The notes under the pieces were generated by a model. That model made no database searches, had not been told where the DNA came from, and saw nothing but the letters and a program-made list of their open reading frames with translations. The position numbers and the translations under genes were made by a program. From Planktotalea frisia (GTDB lineage Bacteria > Pseudomonadota > Alphaproteobacteria > Rhodobacterales > Rhodobacteraceae), in NCBI RefSeq assembly GCF_001890925.1, contig NZ_MLCB01000133.1, positions 1-41,428 of the forward strand: a stretch of DNA of 41,428 bases, written 5' to 3'. Shown here piece by piece: positions 1 through 8,929 of the stretch (position 1 is the stretch's first letter; the number at the start of each line of letters is the position of its first letter).

Positions 1-431
1 GTCTTCAAGGTTGGATACATCTTAGCACGCTGTCCAGTTTTGCCGGACCACTTCAGTTCACTAACAAAAATCGCAATTGGGGATAAACCACATCTTCAGC
101 TCGCTTAGCACTTTTTGGACAGCAGATGGCGTGATGGCATCGCCGCAAGCCGACTCTTGCGCGCGACCTGCATCGTATAGACCGCAATACCTGCTTGCCA
201 ATCGCACAACCCCGATCGTCGAACTAGAGGAGGCATTTGCACAGCCTTCTGCCTTGAATGGGTCGAAAAGCTGCCATTGACTTGTGTGCATCGAACTAGC
301 GCTAGGTCCCGCATCACGGCCATCTAAGCTCAACGAATGTTACACGACATATGAATTGCCACATCGCGAACGCTGCGCAGCAGATTGTCACTTTACACGA
401 AATTCGAATGGAGCACCGCTCCACTGCGAAC
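1..431. other. Prophage-edge region without a recognisable gene
   Basis: I see no convincing gene here. Short open frames occur on both strands but none has a recognisable motif or a good ribosome binding site. A minus-strand frame running off the left edge (about 1-90) reads plausibly as protein but has no start codon and I cannot assign it. Given the terminase fragment immediately to the right, the stretch is most simply decayed phage or flanking DNA. No tRNA gene, attachment-site repeat or origin was found. Confidence 0.4.
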
Positions 432-947
432 TTAAAGACATTCAACCCCACTTCCGATCGTCAAATATTCATGAGCTAACGCCTGAGTGATTGAGTGGAC
501 CTGATCGTCATTGCGTCTTGAGGGGAACGCGAGGATTTCAGCTTCTAGTTCAGATAACCAGGGCGCTGATCTGGGGAACAACACGCGACTGCTTTGGAAT
601 TTTGGCGTCTGAATGTGGGCTCGTATTTCTTTTGATTGTGTAGGCTGGACTTCAACCGCATTGAGGCCTTCATGCCGAAGAACGTCAATCAGACTTGTGC
701 CGACCCCGGCATCTTCAAGCAAGATGACAGACGGATCATACTCATGGGCTTTTTCGATCATTTTAGCCCGAAGTTCAGTATACGTTAGCTTTTCTCGACT
801 GACGTCAAACAGGCGAAGGATTGGTGGAGTGGCCCTGCTTTTGAGGACAGGTTGGTGGCTTGGTAAAGATGCGTCAGGTTGGTTTTTATGCCACTTTTCG
901 TATGTCCGCTCGGGTGAAGTATGCTGTGTCTGGCATGCGCTTATCAA
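432..947 (-). pseudogene. Phage terminase large subunit, C-terminal fragment
   Basis: The last roughly 120 residues match the C-terminal nuclease part of phage terminase large subunits of the PsiM2/Terminase_6C type. Visible landmarks are LFDVSREKLTYTEL, then ILLEDAGVGTSLIDVLR, then APWLSELEAEILAFP followed by NDDQVHSITQALA. In the family this domain cuts concatemeric DNA during head packaging. The whole ATPase half and the start of the nuclease domain are missing: homology begins only about 40 residues into this 171-codon frame, and the upstream residues are not family-like. No other phage structural gene is present, so this is a prophage remnant and not a working gene. The family assignment is fairly sure; the exact left junction (about 830) is not. 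Confidence 0.7.
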
Positions 948-1331
948 GAGCGGTTCTGAGCGCGCTCAGAACTTAGCATTCTATGCATTCATCGATGATG
1001 TGTTTTGCTTGGAACTCTTCGGTGATTTCGCGCCCTTAATCGCCAGCCGTTTCCATTTTCTTATACGCGTAGGGTGCAGCTACCTCTTGGCTACGATCTC
1101 TTGCATCGCTTGTCACCGTGTAGCGCCACCAGTTCCGCGAAATCCGCTTTGAAAAGTTCGCATCGTCGCGTGATTTAGACCTCTGCATGGGGCTGGTTTC
1201 TCTTTCGGAGGCTCGCGCCATCTGTTTCCGATTTTCCTTTCGCTTACGTTTCGTAATTGCTGCAATGCATCTAGCCATGCCCTGAAATTGAGAAGAGTAT
1301 GGGGATAGCTATAATTTAAATCGGAACGAAT
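948..1331. other. Intergenic stretch upstream of iaaA with a possible small basic ORF
   Basis: A minus-strand frame at 1036-1278 encodes an 80-residue, Lys/Arg-rich peptide (for example KRKRKENRKQMARASERE). I do not recognise it, and it ends in stops before reaching the terminase fragment. It could be another phage remnant. The right end carries the iaaA promoter, listed separately. Confidence 0.25.
1288..1315 (+). promoter_or_regulatory. Sigma70-type promoter of iaaA
   Basis: TTGAGA (1288-1293), a 16-base spacer and a perfect TATAAT (1310-1315) sit 17 bases before the iaaA start codon. The predicted transcription start near 1322 leaves a leader of about 10 bases containing GGAA. The element suggests that the dipeptidase is transcribed constitutively and independently of the minus-strand cyanophycin genes. 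This is a motif match only. Confidence 0.5.
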
Positions 1332-2204
1332 ATGACTTACGCATTGGTACTTCACGGCGGGGCAGGGGCGCGGCCCGGGACTGATTATACGAAGCAAAAA
1401 GAACATCTCTCAGAATTGATCTCTGCTGGCCAAGAAATGCTGATACAAGGTCAACCCGCGTTAGACGTCGTGGTTTGGGCAATCGAAGCACTTGAGGCGT
1501 CGGGATTGTATGTGGCTGGAAAAGGATCTGCTCCGAATTCGACTGGGGCGTTTGAACTTGATGCTTCGCTGATGTGTGGACCGAAAAGGCGTGCAGGCGC
1601 AGTGGCTGCGATTGAGGGCATCAAAAGCCCGATTAAAGCAGCGCTGAGCGTTTTAGAAGATGGACGTCATGTCATGCTGGCAGGTGCTGGTGCACAGCTT
1701 GCGGCCAAAGATGCCGGCTTGGACGAAATTCAGGACCCACTGGCATATTATACAGAGCATGAAACCCATGGTTCTGGCGACACAGCCAATCACGGTACAG
1801 TCGGGGCGGTTGCCTTGGATGTTCACGGAGAATTGGCCGCAGGAACGTCTACAGGCGGCACATTTGGAAAGCTTGTTGGCCGCGTGGGTGACACGCCCAT
1901 TATCGGGTCTGGAACATGGGCGGATGACACAGTTGCTGTGTCCTGCACCGGTTTGGGCGAGGCCTTTATGCGTACGGCGACAGCATATGATGTGTCCGCC
2001 CGTATGCGGTATGCCAGCGCACCGCTTGATCAAGCTGCTCTTCAAGTACTTGATGAAGTTGCAAAATTTGAGGGTGACGGTGGGCTCATTGCGATTGATG
2101 CACAAGGCAACATCGCAATGCCGTATAACAGCGACGGGATGAAACGGGCCGCTGTTTCCAGCACAATGCAGCCCGTTGTTAGAGTGTTTGAACCTGAGAT
2201 TTAA
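1332..2204 (+). CDS. iaaA: Isoaspartyl peptidase/L-asparaginase (plant-type, Ntn-hydrolase)
   Basis: This 290-residue protein belongs to the Ntn-hydrolase asparaginase family 2, which hydrolyses beta-aspartyl dipeptides and L-asparagine. The N-terminal ALVLHGGAGA is the family signature. The autocleavage site is HGTVGAVALD, which places the nucleophile at Thr156, the new N-terminus of the beta subunit. GTSTGGTFGKLVGRVGD follows and forms the substrate loop. Length is close to the usual 300-320. It faces the cyanophycin genes. Cyanophycinase releases beta-Asp-Arg dipeptides, and an isoaspartyl dipeptidase is the known last step yielding free Asp and Arg, so the context gives the likely substrate. 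The stop codon overlaps that of the convergent Mur-ligase gene. The family is certain; the dipeptide preference is inferred. Confidence 0.9.
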   Translation: MTYALVLHGGAGARPGTDYTKQKEHLSELISAGQEMLIQGQPALDVVVWAIEALEASGLYVAGKGSAPNSTGAFELDASLMCGPKRRAGAVAAIEGIKSPIKAALSVLEDGRHVMLAGAGAQLAAKDAGLDEIQDPLAYYTEHETHGSGDTANHGTVGAVALDVHGELAAGTSTGGTFGKLVGRVGDTPIIGSGTWADDTVAVSCTGLGEAFMRTATAYDVSARMRYASAPLDQAALQVLDEVAKFEGDGGLIAIDAQGNIAMPYNSDGMKRAAVSSTMQPVVRVFEPEI

Positions 2205-3931
2205 GTCGCATTTTGTGGTGGCAATGCATCGCCTGCCTGCCATCCACATTGTCGCAATGTGTCTAGAAACGCCATTGTTCTCACACGATCTTCATGGATC
2301 AAAAGTGCTAGGAAGTCGCCCGGTTGCGCCCATTCCAGCGCCTCAAGGACAGCTTCAAATTCGGTGCCAGTCTTGATGATCCCATCTTCGCTTGCGCCGA
2401 GGCGCAGCAATTCATCCGACATCACTTTGGTAAGGTCACCCGGCTCGCGCCCGCGCAACAAATGCGGAAGTTCTGCAACGACAACTACGTCCGGCTCAAT
2501 GGTCCACATAGCTTGGATCATGTCGCAGGTATCTTTGTTGCTGCGATCCCCGGCTTGCCCCGCAATCACCAAGCGTCGCTTTGAGGGAAATGATTTGATC
2601 GCAGGCGCTAGGGCTGCAACGCCGTGAGGGTTATGCGCAAAGTCGATCAAAAGTGTGAGGCCGCCCACTTCGATATAGTTCCCACGCCCCGGATTTTCGT
2701 CCGGTGAATCGGTGAACCCTGCAAGCCCAACGGCCATCGCGGAGCGGGGGATATCCAGTGCATCAGCCAGCGAAATCGCGGCGAGTGCGTTGTACACGTT
2801 AAATTCAGCCGCGCCGCCCAAGGCTGGCTTAAAGTCGTCAATCGACAGAACTGGCATAGCTTTGCCATCGCGCGCGAGCATCAATTGGCCGTCACACACA
2901 AACGCGACGCGGCTGCCTGTCGCGATCCAAACGTCGCGCGCGGCTTGGCCGAATTTCAAACCGAACCATGTTATGTCACCACCAAACTGAGTGCTTCTGG
3001 CGACCAGTTCAGGATCATCAGCATTCAAAACTAATCGCCCTCTGGGGCGCACTGCTTGGGATAATTGGAACTTGGCATCGGCCAGAGCGGCAACATCCAT
3101 TATGCCATAGGTGCCGAGGTGATCGGCCGCGATATTGGTCAGCACGCAAACATCTGCTTTGGGAACAGGCAGGCCGCGACGCATCAGACCACCACGCGCG
3201 GTTTCAATGATCGCAAGTTCAACGCGCGGATCGCGCACCGCAAGACGCGCACCTGCGGGACCGGAGTAATCGCCTTCGTCCAAGATATCGCCACCTACAC
3301 GGACCCAATCACTTGATGATAGGCCAACACATTTGCCAGCTGCCGCACCAATTGCAGCCGCCAATCTGACGGTTGTTGATTTGCCATTTGTCCCCGTCAC
3401 CATAGCCACAGGAACGTCATGCAGTCTGTCCCAATCGACGGCGTCTGGCGTTGGCAGGTCGGCAGTCTCATAAACCGCTGCACCAACGCCTAAACCAAGC
3501 GATATCTTGTCGTCATGCCCAAGGTAGGTCACGCCATGTTTTTGTGCGGCTTGCGCAAGGGCCACTTCTTTTGGTGCCAGCTCTGATGCTATTTGCGCGC
3601 GCAAAGCTTCTATGGCGGCGTCAATATCGTAGGTTTCGTCTGCCAATTGAGCGCTGACTGCGTCCCAAGACAGTTCGATCAGATGCGTTGCAGCAAAAAG
3701 GGCGTCGGTTGGTGCACTGACTTGCAATGTCGCGCCCCCGTCAAATGCGCGCATTGCGATCTTGCTGTTTGTCCAGCCAACACCATCCAAGAGTGAGCGC
3801 GCGCAAGTGCGCCAAAGCGATATCGTGAATGCCTTGTTCGTATCAATAATCGTTGCTTCAGCAGCGGCACCTACATCAGGCATTAGAAAGTTTGAACCGG
3901 TCAGACGGCGCAGGTTTTGTAGTTCAGTCAC
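2201..3931 (-). CDS. Mur-ligase-domain CphA paralogue lacking the ATP-grasp domain
   Basis: With the GTG start at 3931 the protein has 576 residues. That start overlaps the last codons of cphA by 8 bases, so translation is probably coupled; an upstream ATG lies inside cphA and is less likely. The order is an N-terminal region of about 175 residues of unclear type, then a Mur-ligase centre with the ATP-binding loop TGTNGKST (about 179-186) and the IIETARGGLMRRG block that also occurs in CphA, then a Mur-ligase C-terminal domain with LLIDFAHNPHGVAAL. The ATP-grasp module that adds Asp in CphA is absent. Mur ligases join amino acids through acyl phosphates, so a role in adding Arg or in priming or remodelling cyanophycin is an inference. 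The gene is adjacent to and convergent with iaaA. Confidence 0.8.
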   Translation of the reverse strand: MTELQNLRRLTGSNFLMPDVGAAAEATIIDTNKAFTISLWRTCARSLLDGVGWTNSKIAMRAFDGGATLQVSAPTDALFAATHLIELSWDAVSAQLADETYDIDAAIEALRAQIASELAPKEVALAQAAQKHGVTYLGHDDKISLGLGVGAAVYETADLPTPDAVDWDRLHDVPVAMVTGTNGKSTTVRLAAAIGAAAGKCVGLSSSDWVRVGGDILDEGDYSGPAGARLAVRDPRVELAIIETARGGLMRRGLPVPKADVCVLTNIAADHLGTYGIMDVAALADAKFQLSQAVRPRGRLVLNADDPELVARSTQFGGDITWFGLKFGQAARDVWIATGSRVAFVCDGQLMLARDGKAMPVLSIDDFKPALGGAAEFNVYNALAAISLADALDIPRSAMAVGLAGFTDSPDENPGRGNYIEVGGLTLLIDFAHNPHGVAALAPAIKSFPSKRRLVIAGQAGDRSNKDTCDMIQAMWTIEPDVVVVAELPHLLRGREPGDLTKVMSDELLRLGASEDGIIKTGTEFEAVLEALEWAQPGDFLALLIHEDRVRTMAFLDTLRQCGWQAGDALPPQNAT

Positions 3932-6797
3932 CGTCTTCGTCTCCTGTGTCCTCAAGGCGAACGCCGCGCGCGTCACGGATCATGCGCATGCCGCCCAGCA
4001 ACATATTCTCGGGGATATCTGGTGCATCCTCAACAGGGGTCGCGTCAGCGAGCGGATCTAGCGTGCTGTCGGGCGCGCCCAATGTTTGAGGGACAGATAC
4101 AAGCTCTGTCGTTTCTGCAGCGCCTTCCTCTACAACGCCTTCGGGGCGATTGAGGTAGATAATTTGTTTCCAAGTCCGCGAAATATTGTCACCGAACACC
4201 ATCAAAAGATCATCAGCGGCGGCCAAGCCCAAGGCGGTGTCAACCGCAGTCGCTTCATCAGGAATAACGTTGATTTGCGCGTCAGTGACGCCGTTCTCCA
4301 ACAGCGTTTTTCGCAGCAGATCAGGCACTTCTGAATCGCCGCGCCCGCGTCGCCCGTCATCTGCTTTGCAGATATAGTGATCAAACTTTCCTGCAACGAT
4401 TGTGGCCGCTGCAACAATGTCTTCATCGCGCCTGTCACCGGGCATCGAGAAACAAATGATCTTGCGACCCTTTGGCTCTAATTGAGTGCAAAGTTTTGTC
4501 ATCGCCTCGATCGCAGCGGGGTTGTGCGCGTAATCAAGGATCACTTTGAAAGGATGCTCATCAAAGACATTCAAGCGACCTGGCGCTTGGAAATAGGAGG
4601 TCGCGAATGTGCGCAAGCCTTGCCTGATGTCTTCAAGTGACTTACCCATTGAGAAACAAATAGCAGCTGCGAACATCGCATTTTGGACGTTGTGCATGGC
4701 CTTGCCGTCAAGGGTCGCAGGGATAAGATGTGTCCACATCAGCTGAATATTCGACGACTTCTCGTAGATTGTGATCATGTGGCCATTCATGCCTTGCTCA
4801 AGCACAATTGCGCGCCCACCAAGACGGACATGTTCACGCACCAAAGGATGATGGGCGTTCATCGTTACGTAGCAAATGTTATCAGCTTGGGTATGGCCTG
4901 CCATTTTCAAGCACAGCTCATCATCCGCGTTGAGCACGGCTGTGTCTGTCGCCACCTCGACAACGATGCGCTTAACACGCGCGAGGTCTTCGACGGTTTC
5001 GATGCCCTTCAGGCCCAAATGATCCGCGTCCACGTTGATGACGGCACCCACATCGCAACGCTCATAACCCATGCCGCTGCGCAATAAACCGCCGCGCGCG
5101 GTTTCCAAGATTGCAGCGTCAACTGTTGGATCACGAAGGATCATCTGCGCCGCGCGTGGGCCAGTCAAATCGCCTTTGACCGTAAGATTACCGTCAATAT
5201 AGACACCGTCAGTGGTGGCCAATCCGACGGTATTGCCGCTGAGTTTGTGTATATGCGCAACCATCCGTGAGACGGTGGTTTTGCCATTTGTTCCCGTGAT
5301 CGATGCAATCGGTACGCGGCTGGGCGTGCCAGCAGGAAACAACATGTCCATCACGGCACCCGAGACATCGCGCGGCTTGCCCTCGCTCGGTGCGACATGC
5401 ATTCGAAAGCCGGGGGCGGCGTTCACTTCGCAAATGCCTGCGGGAATGTCCTTGTAGGATTGCGAAATATCCGCTGTGAGAAAATCGACGCCGCCAATAT
5501 CAAGGCCAATGGCTTTGATCGCGCGTTCTGCCATATTGCGGTTATCGGGGTGCACAATGTCGGTCACATCCACAGCCGTGCCACCTGTAGAGAGGTTTGC
5601 GGTCGAGCGCAAAAACACAACTTCGCCTTCAGCGAGAACGGTATTTTCGTCGTAACCAACCTCTGCCAAGTGCTCTATCGCTGTCTTGTCCAATTCCAAG
5701 CGCGTCAGGACTTTCTCGTGGCCGACACCACGTCGCGGATCGGAGTTCACAATTTCAATCAACTCGGCAGCGGTGTGTGTCCCATCGCCGACTATGTGCC
5801 CCGGCACGCGCTTTGAGACGGCTTCCAGTTTGCCATCAATCACCAACATGCGGTGGTCCAAGCCCTCAATGAAGGTCTCGACAATGATCGTGCGCCCGCG
5901 CTTGTTGTTTGCAAGTGCGAAATCGAATGCTTCTGTGACGGCCTCGGCTGTCATTAGGTTGATAGAAATTCCATTGCCGTGATTGCCATCCAGTGGCTTT
6001 ACGACGACGGGAAACCCAATGCGTTTGGCCGCTTTGACCGCGTCTTCTGCGCTGGTTGCTGAAATCTGGCGTGGGACTGGCAAACCAAGGTCGCCCAAAA
6101 TCCGATTGGTCGCTTTTTTATCAGAGGCCAAGTCTGTTGCGATATAATCAGTCTCGGATGTGATCGTTGCCTGAATGCGTTTTTGATATTTACCGTATCC
6201 AAGCTGGATCAAGCTGTATTCGTTGAGGCGCATCCACGGGATATCGCGTGCGATACCTGCATTCACCAACGACGCGGTAGAGGGGCCAAGTGCTTTGCGT
6301 TGAGCGGTCCGGATAAACGCCTCTGACTCAGCGGTATAGTCAAAACCTTCAACGCGCTCGCCGTTTTCGACCAAGTGGTCCGGTAGCAGATTATGAATGA
6401 AATCAAGCGCAAGCTGGCTGGCGTGTAGGCCAACCTCTTCTTGCTCGTATTGAAACACCATATTGTAGAGGCCAGTTTCGCCGGCGTCACGCGTGCGCCC
6501 GAAGGACACGTCAGAGCCTGCAACATTCTGCAGTTCTATCGACATGTGTTCCCAAATATGGGCCATCCACGTGCCTTCATCTTCGCGCAGACGACGCACA
6601 AACCCGCCAGGTTCGCGGTAAGAGCAGCCATGCTCTTGAAGGCCGGGCAGGGCATCAAGCAATTTCTCGATAAAGTCTTCGCCGATCTTTGCGGACGGCC
6701 ATTCTTCTAAGATGCCGATATCGACGACATGCCGGATAACTGGGAACTTTGCATATATGTTTGGACCTCGAAAGACAGACGTTTCAAGAATCTTCAT
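3924..6797 (-). CDS. cphA: Cyanophycin synthetase
   Basis: The 957-residue enzyme makes multi-L-arginyl-poly-L-aspartate from Asp, Arg and ATP in the cytoplasm. The start MKILETSVFRGPNIY is typical. The order is an N-terminal domain (1-160), an ATP-grasp domain (about 215-485) with VVVKPLDGNHGNGI near 265-278 and CEVNAAPG near 456-463, and a Mur-ligase domain with ITGTNGKTT at 500-508, ILETARGGLLRSG and ILDYAHNPAAIEAM. Both ligase sites look intact, so it should add Asp to the backbone and Arg to the side chain. A ribosome site AAGGGGA lies 7 bases before the start. It follows cphB by 39 bases and is coupled to the Mur-ligase paralogue. It ends in an acidic tail of about 74 residues beyond the ligase core. 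Confidence 0.95.
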   Translation of the reverse strand: MKILETSVFRGPNIYAKFPVIRHVVDIGILEEWPSAKIGEDFIEKLLDALPGLQEHGCSYREPGGFVRRLREDEGTWMAHIWEHMSIELQNVAGSDVSFGRTRDAGETGLYNMVFQYEQEEVGLHASQLALDFIHNLLPDHLVENGERVEGFDYTAESEAFIRTAQRKALGPSTASLVNAGIARDIPWMRLNEYSLIQLGYGKYQKRIQATITSETDYIATDLASDKKATNRILGDLGLPVPRQISATSAEDAVKAAKRIGFPVVVKPLDGNHGNGISINLMTAEAVTEAFDFALANNKRGRTIIVETFIEGLDHRMLVIDGKLEAVSKRVPGHIVGDGTHTAAELIEIVNSDPRRGVGHEKVLTRLELDKTAIEHLAEVGYDENTVLAEGEVVFLRSTANLSTGGTAVDVTDIVHPDNRNMAERAIKAIGLDIGGVDFLTADISQSYKDIPAGICEVNAAPGFRMHVAPSEGKPRDVSGAVMDMLFPAGTPSRVPIASITGTNGKTTVSRMVAHIHKLSGNTVGLATTDGVYIDGNLTVKGDLTGPRAAQMILRDPTVDAAILETARGGLLRSGMGYERCDVGAVINVDADHLGLKGIETVEDLARVKRIVVEVATDTAVLNADDELCLKMAGHTQADNICYVTMNAHHPLVREHVRLGGRAIVLEQGMNGHMITIYEKSSNIQLMWTHLIPATLDGKAMHNVQNAMFAAAICFSMGKSLEDIRQGLRTFATSYFQAPGRLNVFDEHPFKVILDYAHNPAAIEAMTKLCTQLEPKGRKIICFSMPGDRRDEDIVAAATIVAGKFDHYICKADDGRRGRGDSEVPDLLRKTLLENGVTDAQINVIPDEATAVDTALGLAAADDLLMVFGDNISRTWKQIIYLNRPEGVVEEGAAETTELVSVPQTLGAPDSTLDPLADATPVEDAPDIPENMLLGGMRMIRDARGVRLEDTGDEDGD

Positions 6798-6836
6798 GCA
6801 GGTTCCCCTTTATTTTGTTATTTGGATCGTCGCAGC

Positions 6837-7667
6837 TCACTCGCTTCCGATTGGAAACGCCTTGCGTGTGTTGAGATCGTAGCGATCTCCTGCGAGGAGG
6901 ATATGCAGCTTTACCCCGATAAGTCCAACAGGTGCGCCCATATTTGTGTCCGCCATTGATGAAAACTCGATTTCTGATGGATCAACGATCGTTAAACCAC
7001 CACTTCCGAAAACTTCGATGACATCATCGGGTCCAATGAACGCCGCCGTGTCCTCATCAACGCCAATACCGGTCGCGAAGGGGTTGTACGCAAGTGCTGT
7101 CATCAGCCTGCCAAGCCTGTCGCGCTCGCGAAAGTGCTGATCGACGATCACGCGATTGGTCAGACCCAAACCGGGTGCCAAGGATGCCATGCCGCGCTTT
7201 GGTGTTCCACCAGATTTACCGATGGCAATCATATGTTCGCACACAAATGCAGCACCCGCAGAGGTTCCAGCGATGTGAACGCCGCGCGCGTTGCCGGCGC
7301 GCAATGACTTTGCCGCAGATGTGCCGCCGATGGTGGTCGCCAACCGAAGCTGATTGCCGCCTGTCATAAAGACACCTGTCGCCGCGTCCAGTTTTTCGAG
7401 GATCTCCGGGTTTTCGCAATCAGCCCGTGTTTCGATGTCTAATATCTCGATGTTGGTAACGCCGAGTTCCTTAAACACATCAGCCGTCCGTTGCCCGGCC
7501 GTTTCCAACTGGGAAGCGGTCGGAATAATCACCATTCGCGCGTCGGCACCACCGCTCAATTCGACCAAGCGTTGCAAGATTGGAGAAGAGCGGACTTTTC
7601 TGTCACCTCCACCGATCGGGATGATCCATCCACGTTGAAGGTTCTTAGGGGTTTGAGCCGGAGACAT
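6837..7667 (-). CDS. cphB: Cyanophycinase
   Basis: This serine peptidase of the S51 type cuts cyanophycin into beta-Asp-Arg dipeptides. The chosen ATG at 7667 has AGGAAG ten bases upstream and gives 276 residues, close to the family's usual 270-290; an upstream in-frame start would add 24 unlikely residues. Visible features are GWIIPIGGGDRK at the N-terminus, VFMTGGNQLRL, and the nucleophile elbow IAGTSAGAAF with the catalytic serine. GIGVDEDTAAF and the C-terminal GSGGLTIVD are also family-like. It is first in a cphB-cphA-Mur ligase operon with a 39-base gap to cphA. Cytosolic; no signal peptide is seen. Confidence 0.93.
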   Translation of the reverse strand: MSPAQTPKNLQRGWIIPIGGGDRKVRSSPILQRLVELSGGADARMVIIPTASQLETAGQRTADVFKELGVTNIEILDIETRADCENPEILEKLDAATGVFMTGGNQLRLATTIGGTSAAKSLRAGNARGVHIAGTSAGAAFVCEHMIAIGKSGGTPKRGMASLAPGLGLTNRVIVDQHFRERDRLGRLMTALAYNPFATGIGVDEDTAAFIGPDDVIEVFGSGGLTIVDPSEIEFSSMADTNMGAPVGLIGVKLHILLAGDRYDLNTRKAFPIGSE

Positions 7668-7694
7668 GGGGGCGATTCTTCCTAGAATTAAAGT

Positions 7695-7712
7695 CTCGTA
7701 CCACTCGTACCA
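7695..7712. repeat. Perfect tandem 9-bp repeat upstream of cphB
   Basis: CTCGTACCA occurs twice back to back, 28 bases upstream of the cphB start codon. Direct repeats of 9 or 10 bases close to a start often bind tandem regulator protomers, so this could be an operator for the cyanophycin operon. It could also be chance. No regulator gene is adjacent. Confidence 0.35.
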
Positions 7713-7887
7713 AAATGCCAAGAAGTACACAGATAACATTGCGCAGGGTTATGAAAGAAACACGCTCCTCGGTCGCGTTGTTCATTTTGCGCTCGTCGCT
7801 GAACTTTAATGAAACCAGTGAAACCGCTGACTCTAGATGCCCGTTCACAAATCAAATTGCGTTAGAGCGCAGGTGCCAAGTGCGCAG

Positions 7888-8928
7888 CTAAAAGGGTTCT
7901 TTCAGATCGGGCCATGTATCGCTCAGACGGTATCCTTCGGGCCATGGGTCATCGGGGTCCAGCATGTGTTGATGTGTGCCAGTGATCCAAGCGCGGCCTG
8001 TGATTTCGGGGATGATCGCGGGTGTGTCACCTACGGTGGCCGTTTCAGTGATCCGGCCATGGAATTCTGAGTTGATGATCGAGCGGGCTGTGAAGGTTTC
8101 ACCGACGTGCATGTCACCGCGTGCATGAAGAAGCGCCATGCGCGCGCAGGCGGCTGTTCCCGTTGGAGATCGATCAATTTTGCCCGGCTGTATAGCCACC
8201 GCGGCAGAAGTGGTAAGGTGGCTGCCATCGCGTGTGATCGGTCCTGCAAAAAGGCAAAACGAGAAGTGCTGCCAGTCTGGATTGTCAGGGTGGTGAAATG
8301 TCAGTTGTGCATTGGCAGCGTTTGTAATCTCGACGCCCAAATCAGCGAGCTCTTTGGCCTCGCGCGCGATCAATTCAAACCCGAGCGCCGCCGCATCAAC
8401 GACGACAAAACTATCGCCGCCAAAGGCTGTGTCGACCGTGATCTTGCCGATCCCTTTCACATCCAACGGCACGTCCAGTTCGCCCGCAAAGCAAGGCAAG
8501 TTGCGCACGGTGATCCGCTCGGCTTTGCCGTTGCGGCATTCAGCGCGTACGCGGACCAACCCGCCGGGGGCCTCCAAGGTCATTTCGGTGACGGGTTCTG
8601 TCATCGCGATGATACCGCTGTCCAAAAGCACGGTCGCAACGCAGATCGAGTTTGAGCCAGACATCGGCGGCGTGTCTTCGGGCTCCATTATGATCCACCC
8701 CATTTGGGCCTTTGGATGCACAGGTGGCACGAGCAAATTTACATGGCGAAACACGCCGCCGCGTGGCTCATTAAGCATGAAATTGCGCAAGGTTTCATCC
8801 TTGGCGATCCAAGTGCGTTGCTCCCATAAGGTTTCTCCCGGCGGAGGAGACACGCCACCGACGATCACATCGCCGACTTCGCCTTCCGCATGGCAGGACA
8901 CGACGTGAATGGTTTTACTGCTGCGCAT
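7888..8928 (-). CDS. Proline racemase superfamily protein with Ser/Thr catalytic pair
   Basis: The 346-residue protein has the fold signature of the proline racemase/hydroxyproline epimerase/trans-3-hydroxyproline dehydratase superfamily. N-terminal [17 protein letters not shown] and [14 protein letters not shown] are typical. The first catalytic position, in [12 protein letters not shown], is Ser90 in place of the usual Cys; the second, in [13 protein letters not shown], is Thr256. Racemases and epimerases use at least one Cys, while the dehydratase pairs Cys with Thr, so a two-cysteine racemase mechanism is excluded here. The gene starts one base after the stop of the N-methylproline-demethylase-like gene, so the two form an operon. 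A role on hydroxyproline or an N-methylated proline is inferred from that partner. The substrate is unknown. Confidence 0.8.
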   Translation of the reverse strand: MRSSKTIHVVSCHAEGEVGDVIVGGVSPPPGETLWEQRTWIAKDETLRNFMLNEPRGGVFRHVNLLVPPVHPKAQMGWIIMEPEDTPPMSGSNSICVATVLLDSGIIAMTEPVTEMTLEAPGGLVRVRAECRNGKAERITVRNLPCFAGELDVPLDVKGIGKITVDTAFGGDSFVVVDAAALGFELIAREAKELADLGVEITNAANAQLTFHHPDNPDWQHFSFCLFAGPITRDGSHLTTSAAVAIQPGKIDRSPTGTAACARMALLHARGDMHVGETFTARSIINSEFHGRITETATVGDTPAIIPEITGRAWITGTHQHMLDPDDPWPEGYRLSDTWPDLKEPF

Positions 8929-8929
8929 A

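Noticed and set aside
613-1152. Plus-strand open frame of 179 codons over the terminase remnant
   Set aside because: It is antisense to the recognisable terminase fragment, has no family motif and an implausible Ser/Cys/Arg-rich composition.
1653-2249. Minus-strand open frame inside iaaA
   Set aside because: It mirrors a strongly conserved Ntn-hydrolase gene and encodes a Cys/His-rich sequence without a family pattern.
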